64,000 nt of DNA, from NCBI GenBank assembly GCA_905147135.1, contig LR990043.1, positions 9,583,057-9,647,056 of the forward strand, given 5' to 3'. The notes under the pieces were generated by a model, which did no database searches, was not told the DNA's origin, and saw only the letters and a list, made by a program, of their open reading frames with translations. The stretch is from Blastobasis lacticolella (Eukaryota > Arthropoda > Insecta > Lepidoptera > Blastobasidae). The translations under genes were made by a program, and so were the position numbers. How positions within the stretch are numbered: the first letter of the stretch is position 1; every line of letters starts with the position of its first letter. Positions 43,687-52,867 of this stretch are shown in pieces.

Positions 43687-44785
43687 TATGCTAATGTACT
43701 ACAGGGTAATGTAGCCAAACTGGATGTACTTCTCTTCTGTTAAAAAAATTCATATCGCAAATAGTCAAATCCAACAATATAGGATTCTCATGGTAACAGT
43801 TACATAACTTTGGTGGGAGCCGAAAATATGGGCGTGCACTGTTATTTTTTAAACAAGAAGGGCGACCGTCCGCATTTACAGTTCTTGGCACGTTTGCAGA
43901 GAAAATAAGAAAATGTTCACGCAGTGTGTGTGCCTCAGAAAGCGATTTATGCGCGGGACACAAAATAGGATTTAGATAAAATAAGACATAACTGGGCCCC
44001 GAGTGGGGGCTTGTTCACACGAGGACAGTTGCTTCCGTTTACGAAACACTTGAAATAAGTAGATAGTGAACTAATCTCAAACCGCTGTTAAGAGTCAAAC
44101 TCATCGTCTGGGCGGACCCGTTGATTCACGTGTGTCCGCAGACCAGAAAATGGGCACAGAGATTATCTATTGTGTGTCCTTAAAAATATAGATTTAATTC
44201 GCTTGCGAAATCTTTAGATTGTGACAAAACCCTACAGGTTTAGAAGAGCTCTATATCCCTATAGCTGCTGATGTTGTTGTCTATTCGTGTCTGACTATAT
44301 TGTGTTTGGCCGTAAAGGTTGGCCAATTGATAGCTCGGTCCCACAGGAGTTCAGAACCCTTGGCTCGATGGCTAACGACAACCACAAATTTCTTATTGAA
44401 TAAAAGTAAAGTAGTAGTAAGGGTGATTTTTAAGGTAACTAATTCCGCTGCCCGGCGGCTTGCCCCCAAACGAGCCCCAGACAGTACATACGTTTCGGCT
44501 CAACCCGTAATTTACATGGCACACTTAAATACGATATTATCGCCTGAGCCTTTTGTGTTATGGCTATTGTTGTGAATATTGCTCAGCATCGCCTAATAGA
44601 GTTAGCCCCATTACGTCATAACTTTCTGTATTCTAAATGGAAAAATGTCGAATTATTTCTGTAGTAATTTCGTTACGAAATGGTGCCAACGTCACTGTAT
44701 TTGTAAACTATCTACATTTGGTATGCCTAGTTGTATATTCTAATATTATGTTTAAATATATCCTCTACCATGACAATTTAGATAC
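43687..44785. other. Unassigned sequence
   Basis: No gene recognised. Overlapping frames of 90 and 91 codons near 43691-43963 and 44300-44575 have no known domain. Confidence 0.4.
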
Positions 44786-45240
44786 TTTTTTTCTTTTTAT
44801 TGTGGAATTTTAACCGTTTTTCTTTCTTCAACGTTAGGTGACCAACGGCTCACCTAATTTGTCTGCGCCATGATATTTTCCGTGTAGTCGTAGGTTTTCG
44901 GGTCCGGTATATTTTCATTATTTACAAGGGTGGCCATGCTAGTGTACCATGTATGTGAAGGGCATCCTCTGCCTCCCTTTTTCTCCGGCAGATTTAATGC
45001 TCTCTTTACAATGTAGCCCTCATCTCGTCTCATGACGTGTCAGTATCCTCTTTGACGGCTTTCTTTGAAACTGCCATGGATATACTTTTTCCGGATCTTG
45101 TCAGACCATGTAATCCCTTCTTGTCACCTCAACATTTTCATTTCGGCCGATTGAAGCCTCTGAACGTATATTTCCATATAATACCATCTTGTACACCTTC
45201 CCCTTTTTGAGAACAGTACTGCGGGTATCGCCCAGCACTT
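44786..45240 (-). pseudogene. RTE-like LINE, C-terminal relic without a long frame
   Basis: No ORF flags this copy, but pieces in shifting minus-strand frames follow the C-terminus of an RTE-like reverse transcriptase: VLGDTRSTVLKKGKVYKMV near 45230, then LQSAEMKMLR, stop, QEGITWSDKIRKKYIHGSF, later VMRRDEGYIVKRALNLPEKK and GGRGCPSHTWY. A TGA stands where Trp is usual after MLR. The left end is A-rich in minus-strand reading (AATAAAAAGAAAAAAAG), the probable poly(A) tail. Two or more frameshifts make this an old copy. A similar relic is at 63064. Confidence 0.7.
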
Positions 45241-46190
45241 CTACACTTTAGAATTCCATAATTTTGTTACAATTATCGCAATTTCGGGTCCTCGCGGTTG
45301 TGCTCTAGACAACCGGGATTGACGCCAGGGTACTGACGGTACGGATCGAATATATTTTTTAGAAATTCAAAAGCGTAAATTGCTTTACCTAATCAGATAA
45401 TTTTATCGTCTGTAAAAGAAAGCTTTCACAAACATTTAACAAGCATTTAAGAATCTATAAAAATAATCACACTTTATTAGCTTCTGGTAAAAGAATAGTA
45501 AAGCCAATAAACTATGGAGCATGGCGGTCGTCTCCTTCGGGGCGCGCTCATCGGGCGGAACTAATGACGTCTTATTTCTCGGGAGAAATGCATTAATTTC
45601 ATTTGTTAGCACATCGATGGCAGCACACCGCCTTCCTCTCCACCGGGCGGATTGTCTTCTGATAACGTAATTATTGCTTCTATAACGTAAATGAAGATTG
45701 TTTTCCTTTTCACAAATCGAATAGGATCTATTAAAAGTTCCTGCCTTTTTTACTAAAGAATTCTCGGTCGAAGAAGTCGTTAGGCGTCAGTAGCTATTTT
45801 GAAGCAGAAGCCATTATACGTAATAACCAAAGAGTGAAAAATCAATGTTACGCGAAAATGAGACCTGTTTGATTGACGTTACGAATACGGGTTTTATTTT
45901 CTTTATTTAATTTTAATGGTGCTTGCCTACACCATTATTTTTTTGTTTCGGAGAATTTCTCTTCTCAGAATTACTGTTCAGACCACATTTAACACATCTT
46001 CACAATATACAAAAGAAATAATATTATGTACATCTAGATAGTGTTCAGGTACTCGTAGGTATGTGGTTGTCTCTGAGGAGTATTTCTGAGACGGGGAATT
46101 CTCCAAAACTTACGGGTAAATGGCGTTTTTATCTGTGCAGAAGGCAACGAGTCGGCGGCAGCACGCAGCGCCCCAAAGCCGGCTGAATTA
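45241..46190. other. Unassigned sequence, possible SINE C 3' scrap
   Basis: At 45295-45332 GGTTGTGCTCTAGACAACCG and GGATTGACGCCA recall the 3' end of SINE C, but only about 40 bases match. From 45500 on the sequence is moderately GC-rich and complex (for example 45525-45680). No gene seen. Confidence 0.35.
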
Positions 46191-46198
46191 TATAAAAG
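46191..46198 (+). promoter_or_regulatory. TATA-box-like site, speculative
   Basis: TATAAAAG sits in GGCTGAATTATATAAAAGCG with GC-rich flanks, and GGCGCGACACTTGCC follows. A core promoter would have this form, but no recognisable first exon lies downstream and such octamers occur by chance in AT-rich genomes. Confidence 0.2.
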
Positions 46199-48074
46199 CG
46201 GCGCGACACTTGCCAAGGAGCCGCCGCCTTCGTGGTCTACGCGCTGAATAAGTAATTTTTACCGTCTGCGCTGTTTTACAAACAAATTAACGGCTTAATG
46301 TTGTTATTTTAATAAAAGTTCAACGCCAAGTTGCGCCGGAGTTCAATTTTTACGACTCGCTCGCAGTCGCCGCTGCGGCCTTGTTTATGCTCTCGAATTT
46401 CAGACGCTTACTAATGTGAAGGCTAGTTATGCCAAAAGAAAACTTGAAACAAACTACCCGCCAATAAATTAAACGCAACATAAGAGGATTAATAAATAAA
46501 TTGAAAGTTTAAAACGTGAAATTACAATTTCCGTATCAGACGCGGCGCGGGGAGGCGGCGCCCCTCACCAGAACTGCTTATTCTAATTTATGGCCGTGAG
46601 TATTGCACTGCTTATTACTTCCGCTGCAGTTTCGGGCACCGGAAGTACATTTTATGGGGTTGTAAGCCATGAGCGCCTTAGCATAATTGCTGTGTTACAT
46701 TAAATTAGTTTACCCATCAATTATGTCTTTATGCTAATATAGTTACGCGGGTGGGATCCTCGTTCCGCAAGATGTCGGCGGCATCTTCAAACAATAACGG
46801 TTTGTAGTGTAGACTGTTTAGTCGGCTAATGGCCGGTGGCGGCTCGCGGCTCGCGGCTCGGGCTAATGTTAACACCGAGCCGCAACAGATGGGGGCGACG
46901 CGCGACGCGCCGACCAATCGTCGCGCCAAACATTCGTAATTTAAAAAGCAAAACGAAATAAACCGCTCGGTCGCAGTACATAAATTTCATGTTTGCCTCG
47001 GCCGGCGAACTGGCAGCGGATATTAATCAGCGGATATTGAAATATGTTGTTTTTTGCGTCGATTGATAAACGGCTCGCTGCGCCGCCGCCGGATTTCACA
47101 GCGCCGCTGCCTCCGCTCAATTATTGCACTTCATCCCACATCATTTGATCGGAATGTTTCAAAACCTTTCCTGTTAAACGTCGTTGGCGCACGTTTTCGT
47201 TTAATTAGACAAAGCGGCTTTAATTGTAGTATCTACCTCAGACGGGGTCAAAGTTTATTTATTTTTCCACTTTTATATGGAAAGATCAAGTGTGTTACGA
47301 TGATAATGTGATCATTTGCCTGTTTGTCTACCGTATGACACAAAAACTACTGAGGAGTTCGGCTGTATATATTAGTACCTAACCTACATGAATTTTCGGC
47401 CTAGCAGTAGTAATTTGAATGAGAGAGTAGTCAATTTACAGAAATGAAAAATATCAGTCAGTTACCGCAGGACCTGTTTTCTAGCATTTTTGTTCCACGT
47501 CATGAGTTTGTTTGAGAGTTTGATGCGTCATAAATGTTATAAGAAGTAACTATTGCACTCCACCTGACACATTGTTCTCTCTTCATTCATCAAAAAAATA
47601 CAAGAACATACAAACTTATAAGTATATCCAGGCCAGCAAAAAGCCTTAATTTGTTATTACATACTTACAAGATCTCATTACTCACGTCGCCATTAAACTT
47701 TCATGAAGAGTGCAGTGCAGGGCGCAGGCGAGGTTAGTGCTTCAGATTTTCAATATACGCCTGTTGGTAGCATCATAAATCTTGGTGAGGCTCTCGCGGC
47801 GACAACCTGCATGCTTGCCCCGCCCCGCTGTTTAACTGGAGCCGGTGAATTATTCCCCGCTTAGGAGTTGAGTTTGAGCTGGTAATATTACGTTAGCTGA
47901 CTCATAATTGGAGGTTAGCAGAGCTGGATGGGATGAGTAGGGTTATGAAGTGGGAGCTATTCCTGTACAAAGTACAAGAGGCTGTGTTTGAACACGGGCG
48001 ATAATCTTTATAAACTAGGTACTTGCTGCACAGATTTTCTCTTTCTGTTTTCGCTAATGGCGATAATGATTCAC
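46199..48074. other. GC-varied single-copy sequence, possible regulatory region
   Basis: Between 46300 and 47150 GC-rich blocks (GACGCGGCGCGGGGAGGCGG near 46540, GGCGGCTCGCGGCTCGCGGC near 46836) alternate with AATTA-type homeodomain sites. No coding frame is recognised. This pattern can mark conserved non-coding sequence near a developmental gene, but the sequence alone cannot show conservation. Confidence 0.3.
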
Positions 48075-48895
48075 TTCACGTGTTTTATGTAAAAGTGTTA
48101 TAGCAAGAGTGATGAGTGAAACTGATGAGAATAGCAATAATTACCGCCATCGTCGTCGGCAAATTTTATGCGAAAGTATTGTAGAAAGAGTGATGAGAGA
48201 AACATATGAGAAAATATGGGATGCACAGGCACGTTTGTATGAAGGGATGTACGGACTAGGTATTTTCCTTGCGACGCATAGCGAAAAGTCTGACTAAAGG
48301 CCTTAAAGTGTAGTGCACATAGAGTGGTGAGGAATTAATTATGGCCAGCTTTGTCTATGCACGGGGTGAGCAGTGCGCTGGTACGAGCACTGAATCTCTT
48401 TATGAGAATTTCAGTGCTTGTGTCAGGATCAACGGGGCGTACACTGAATGGTTTAGCATCGCAAAAGGTGTTCGACTGGGATGTGTTGCGTCGCCGTTGC
48501 TGTTAACCTTTTCATGGATACATGTATGACAGATTTAAAAGAGAGTGATTGGGGTTTAAGAATGAGTAAATTAACCGTCAAATGCTTTCTGTATACCGAC
48601 GACCATGTGTTATTAGTATCGTTGGTAAAGGAGTTGCATGAGATGGTTAATACTTAACATGAATCTTTACAAGAGAAAGGTATGAACGTGAAGGTAATTA
48701 AGATGAATGTAATGGTTTTCGAAAAACATGAATATGTGACTTAATGTGAAATCGTGATCGTGGATGAAAAAGTGGAAGAAGTGAAAGAGTTTGTGTATTT
48801 GAGGCAATATTTACGAGAGATGGAAAATGTGAAAGTGATATCGAAAGGAAAGCTGATGCGGAAATAATGGTGAATGGAGCATGGTGTGTCTTAAA
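48075..48895 (+). pseudogene. LINE reverse transcriptase relic, plus-strand part
   Basis: In drifting plus-strand frames the RT order of a lepidopteran LINE can be followed: VERVMRETYEKIWDAQ (48180), a garbled GFRKGM region, RVVRN and LWPALSMHGVSS (48320), SACVRINGAYTEWFSIAKGV (48420) with RLGCVASP, LKESDWGLRMSKLTVKCF (48535), YTDDHV in place of the YADD catalytic motif, and VEEVKEFVYL (48770), ending near VNGAW at 48888. Several stops and frameshifts interrupt it. The 48089-48127 text is repeated at 48174-48213 (AAAGT, AGAGTGATGAG, GAAAC, TGAGAA), an internal duplication. Confidence 0.8.
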
Positions 48896-49050
48896 ATGCC
48901 CGTCTGTCTGTACATTCTACTTTTGTGCTTCTGCCACACCCAACTTGCGCTTCCCATACACGTTAATGTTTTAACGAACACTCCTCTGTGAACAGCCAGA
49001 AGGGCCTTTTTTGACACCTTCTGACTGCTCTCATAGAGGAATGCTCAATC
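48896..49050 (-). pseudogene. Same LINE, inverted middle segment
   Basis: Here the protein continues on the opposite strand: VSKKALLAVHRGVFVKTLTC, then MGSASWVWQKHKSRM. In an intact copy this block directly follows the VNGA block that ends at 48888 on the plus strand. It is flanked on both sides by plus-strand parts of the same gene, so the segment is inverted inside the element. Confidence 0.78.
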
Positions 49051-49190
49051 CAGGACTAGACTAAACCGACGTTCATGTATGTCAAAGGTTAATTAATGTG
49101 GAAGAAGCGAGAGAGATCTGCCACGACCGTTGCTAGTGGAACGATTTGGTTTCTGCCTACCCACACGGGAAAAAGGCGTGACAGTATGTA
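49051..49190 (+). pseudogene. Same LINE, C-terminal part back on the plus strand
   Basis: From about 49095 the plus frame reads NVEEAREICHDRC, a TAG, then WNDLVSAYPHGKKA and a TGA stop near 49171. This is the family's extreme C-terminus (a SEAREICKDR-like block, then SAYPSGK). The region between SRM and this block, several hundred bases in intact copies as remembered, is missing. TATGTATATGTGTGTATTAC follows as probable 3' untranslated sequence. Confidence 0.78.
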
Positions 49191-49995
49191 TATGTGTGTA
49201 TTACATAATAATTATATAAGTAAGTAAGTAAATATTTACAGCATTCATATTAAAGTTCTATGGAAATTATTACAGAATTCAGCAGAACCCAACAAAAATA
49301 ATATTTGAATAAAGCAAAACAAAGTCTCCCAAGCTCCAGTGGGAAGTTTGAATACATTTTTAATCTCGATCTAAGTAAAGATCCATCAATCAGGCACAGT
49401 GCATAATAAGACGTCCATTTTGTCAAAATTAATAATTTGTTTAGGAAAGGACGTCGGATATTGAACGTTCAGGATAATTTATTCAGATTATGTCGCATAC
49501 ATTTACATTATTTAAAAACACGTCTTTCATTATGAAAAATGTATAAATAACTACAATTTGAGAAAATGCGAACGTAGGTAAGTAATACACAGAAGGTACG
49601 TGTATGTACATAGGTCACATTCTCAGGACGATAGATTCTGAAGTAGTTAGTTTCTTATTATAGGTTTTAAGACTTTCGTGGTTATTCACAACACTTTCAA
49701 AAAGTGTAAGTGAAAGTATAGTTTCTTATTGTTGCCTATGTACCCTGGTATTGAAAAAGATTGAACGAATGAGTAAAATGGTAAGAAAAAATTATAAACA
49801 ATGTAAGTAGGTACTTCTATATTGTTATCTTAAAAATTCTAAACACAAAATATTTGGTGTCTCTATACTGGAACGATTTCCATAAAGGTTCAAGTTCCTC
49901 TAAGACGCGTTAGGATGCGTTATTACTTTCGGATTCTGCGCTAATGATCTCGTGAAAAATAAATTTAGTGGACATCTTGGTGACAATATCACGGT
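49191..49995. other. Unassigned sequence
   Basis: A short (AAGT)n run (AAGTAAGTAAGTAAATA) lies at 49218-49234. No gene recognised. Confidence 0.5.
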
Positions 49996-50230
49996 TGAGT
50001 TAATGCGCGCGAGGGTCCAGGGTCCGCCTTGACAATGATCCAGGATTTATTATATTAGGCAAGTACAGTAGAGCCACGGTCACGGAAAGGTAGAGCGTCT
50101 GCCATCTGACCTCCGTTACCTCGTTATCAGGGGATTACGGTAACAGATTCAGTCGCTTGAATGTGCAGGTTTCCTCACGATGTTTTCCCTCACCGTAAGA
50201 GCATCGGTTAGTGTTCAATTATTGTACACA
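49996..50230 (-). mobile_element. SINE C copy, diverged
   Basis: Antisense body with CCAGGGTCCGCCTTGACAAT, TGCCATCTGACCTCC, TTTCCTCACGATGTTTTCCC and CTCACCGTAAGAGCATCGG. The segment 50048-50090 differs from the consensus more than the rest. No tRNA-like head and no clear target duplication. Confidence 0.8.
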
Positions 50231-50409
50231 ATGCGCTTATTACATGTGACTATATTCAATAGCCTAAATTTAGAAACAAAAAACTTGAGAACATATCAAA
50301 GTGGAATGTATTACTCATATAATAAGGTCCACTTTTATATCACTTATGTTAAGCGTCGCTCCGTTGTTCAAAAGCCGTGATATAAAAATATACCTTATTT
50401 TATGAGCAA
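50231..50409. other. Short sequence with a partial inverted repeat
   Basis: ACTCATATAATAAGGT at 50312-50327 and ATACCTTATTTTATGAGCA at 50389-50407 are imperfectly complementary around AAGTG/CACTT-rich text, suggesting a small foldback at 50300-50410. No gene. Confidence 0.4.
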
Positions 50410-50420
50410 TACAATCCACT

Positions 50421-50513
50421 GAGAGCGTCGGTGGCCGGGCGGTTAGAATATACGACTTGTAAGCCAGAGGTCCCGGGTCGAATCCCGCTCCCACCATGTA
50501 CCAATGACTGTTG
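50421..50513 (+). mobile_element. SINE C, 5' head, split by a LINE 3' end
   Basis: tRNA-like head: GTCGGTGGCCGGGCGGTTAG, ACTTGTAAGCCAGAGGTCCC, GGGTCGAATCCCGC (B box), then CACCATGTACCAATG. It breaks at ACTGTT (50508-50513) and resumes at 50872. TACAATCCACT just left (50410-50420) recurs at 51152-51162 and brackets the whole SINE. Confidence 0.9.
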
Positions 50514-50871
50514 AATGACTTGATGAATGAGCTTTATTTATTTATATATCTGTCGTCATATTATATATATAAATATAAATATTTATGTATATTAGGAATT
50601 GTTAATTTATGTACTGGTATTTGATTAGTAATTAGTATATAGTCTGCCTATATTTACATCCTCATATGTATATATGGGGTTAAATTCTTTATAGTTAATT
50701 GTTTTTACTCTTAATGCCTTCACCGCTCATCAAAGGTCTTCTCGGTTTATGAAAGGTTAGCTGGAAGAAATCCCGATGTGGGATAAGCTCGCCTTTGCAT
50801 TATAAACTGTATTTTTATTTCCTGTAATGTTATAAATTGATGCAATAAAGAGATTACATACATACATACAT
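50514..50871 (+). mobile_element. LINE 3' untranslated end inserted in SINE C
   Basis: The right part reads AAAGGTTAGCTGGAAGAAAT, CCCGATGTGGGATAAGCTCG and CCTTTGCATTATAAACTG, then GATGCAATAAAGAGATTACA and a (CATA)n tail. I know this arrangement (CTGGAAGAGATCGC-like, AAGGCCGCCTTTG-like, CAATAAAG) as the 3' end of a lepidopteran LINE. ACTGTT on both sides (50508-50513, 50872-50877) is the duplication. It lacks coding sequence. Confidence 0.8.
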
Positions 50872-51151
50872 ACTGTTTTCTGAGTTATGTACATTAGTTG
50901 AATACTAGCTGATGCTCTTACGTTGAGGGAAAACATCGTGATAAAACCTGCACATTCAGGCGACTGGATGTGTAACCATGATCCAATCTGGTCAGGTTAC
51001 CCTGGTAGCAGGGTCATGGAGGTCAGATGGCAGTCGCTCCACTGTAATTAGCCGACCTGCCAAATCCTGGATCATGGTCAGGGCGGACCCCGGGCCCTCG
51101 TGCGCGAGAGCACACCAACGACATTAACGCCAAGATGATTATTTTTATATT
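50872..51151 (+). mobile_element. SINE C, body, right of the inserted LINE end
   Basis: Continues ACTGTTTTCTGAGTTATGTA, GATGCTCTTACG, AACATCGTGATAAAACCTGC, CCTGGTAGCAGGGTCATGG and CGCCAAGATGATTATTTTTA. Joined to 50421-50513 it is one SINE C copy with an 11-base target duplication. Confidence 0.9.
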
Positions 51152-51162
51152 TACAATCCACT

Positions 51163-52343
51163 TGATTTGATCTTATGCTTTTGGCTTGTAAATTTGGCTA
51201 CTGAATTTAATCAAATGTATTAAGCGCTTTACTGAGAAAATTTCATTGCTAGCCCTGGCCTTGGCCCTGGGGATCGAACCCCATACCTCTCGGACGCTCT
51301 CATCCGAGGTATGATTAATTAATTAGAATGTACAGAATAAAAATTAATTAAATCGTTAGGTACTACAAAAGGCCTATTGTTTACAACAAGTTGATGGTGC
51401 ATACTACACGACAAAATGTTTATTACTCCGAACAGAGAACTGAAACAATAACAGGATACATATTAATAAAGTTAAGAATGACGTATTTTAATAAAGGGTG
51501 TTTTAATTCGAATTTTGTCCACTCTATCATCATTTACGTTTCCCATTCGAAAGAGGGAAGGGCGATGTGAGGCCGCAGTATCTCATTTATATTACATATG
51601 ATATATCTTTTCGATTTTACTTTCCTTTTCTTCCTTATTATCTCGCGCGACATCTTTCTTTGTGGATGGTCCTCACTCGCGTCATTTCACCACAGAAGAC
51701 GTAATAAACATGTTATGGAATCAGGTATTCCAATTTGCCCCAGACGTATTCAGCCCATAACTAACAACGGGGAGCCCAGATGCCTCTAAAAGAGTTGTTA
51801 ACGGAGATGATCTTGAATTTCAGGGAGCGTATCTTTAAAATCTCGCTGCATAATCCACTTTTACATCAAAACATTAACCCCCGGTTGCCGGGTGTTTTCG
51901 AGACTTTTCAAGCACCAAAGAGTAAGTAAGAGGCTCTTTTGTCGAGGGCCTCACCCCATAGAGCTGGGTATCGCATCATTAATCTCTTGGCAAACATGCC
52001 TCCATTGGGCCTGTATAATACCTGGCTGTGCGAGCAATGTTTGCACGAGACTTAGTAACCGATTGCGGACGGCTGGTGATAAAGGGACTACAAAGCGCGT
52101 AAATGTTCTACAAACCGAATTTGATTTCGAGTATTAACGTAAATTGGTAGCACGGCCCATGGTTTGTGTATTAGGTTGTAACAATTGTAACAATTTTGTA
52201 ATTCGGACCATAATAAGTTCTTAAATGAAAAATATTTTTTCATAACAAGCTTTTATCGCGCGGCACGAGTGGGTTATCTTAGCTCCTATGACCACTTTTC
52301 GACTCAATCGTCAGATCAGCTCAATGATACCAAATTAATGCAT
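51163..52343. other. Unassigned sequence with a tRNA-like relic
   Basis: At 51243-51312, minus-strand reading gives GAGAGCGTCCGAGAGGTATG and GGGGTTCGATCCCCAGGGCC, a tRNA-like T-arm and B box without matching acceptor ends, so it is a SINE-head relic and not a tRNA gene. The rest shows no gene; an 81-codon plus frame at 51892-52137 has no known domain. Confidence 0.4.
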
Positions 52344-52361
52344 TGTCATCCAAGTTACATA

Positions 52362-52849
52362 ATAAAAAAAAAATCATCTTGGCGTTAATGTCCCGGTTGT
52401 GCTCTCACGAGAACCCGGGGTCCGCCGTGACCATGATCCAGGATTTGGCAGGTCAGGTAATTACAGTGGAGCGACTGCCATCTGATCTCCATGACCCTGC
52501 TACCAGGGGAACCTGACCAGATTGGATCAGGGTTACACATCCAGTCGCCTGAATGTGCAGGTTTCATCACGATGTTTTCCCTCACCTTAAGAGCATCGGT
52601 TAGTATTCAACTAATGTACCTAACTCAGAAAACTGTTATTGGTACAGTCGAGTTCATTAATAAGTGAGCATTACCAAGGCTTCAAATATAAATGTACATG
52701 GAAGGGTACTTATATATCTGAGCAGATTCACCAATCAAACATATGTACATCTGCTAAGATGTATAAGTACCCTTCCATGTACATTTATATTTGAAGCCTT
52801 GGCAATGCTCACATATTAATGAACTCGACTGTACATGGCCGGAGCGGGA
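52362..52849 (-). mobile_element. SINE C copy with an 18-bp target duplication and nested MITE
   Basis: Antisense body TCTTGGCGTTAATGTCCCGG to CTGAGTTA-type head-side text (52362-52642), then after the nested MITE the head remnant CATGGCCGGAGCGGGA (52834-52849). TGTCATCCAAGTTACATA at 52344-52361 and 52850-52867 is a perfect target duplication. The A-run AATAAAAAAAAAA at the 3' side lies next to the left duplication. Confidence 0.92.
52645..52831. mobile_element. TA-flanked foldback MITE with 85-bp arms
   Basis: Including the TA, arms 52642-52726 and 52750-52834 are inverted copies with about four mismatches around a 23-base loop. The ends read TACAGTCGAGTTCATTAATA and the reverse. A TACAGT terminus with a TA target site is typical of Tc1/mariner elements, so this is probably a Tc1/mariner-type MITE. 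Removing it restores the SINE C phrase TTATTGGTACATGGCCGG, which proves insertion at that TA. Related palindromes starting TACAGTCG are, from memory, frequent in Lepidoptera. Confidence 0.92.
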
Positions 52850-52867
52850 TGTCATCCAAGTTACATA

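Noticed and set aside
45290..45335. An eleventh SINE C copy
   Set aside because: Only about 40 bases resemble the 3' end and no body or duplication supports it.
50428..50500. A tRNA-Thr-like gene
   Set aside because: It is the head of SINE C: the same head-body junction is seen in other copies, and the acceptor strands do not pair.
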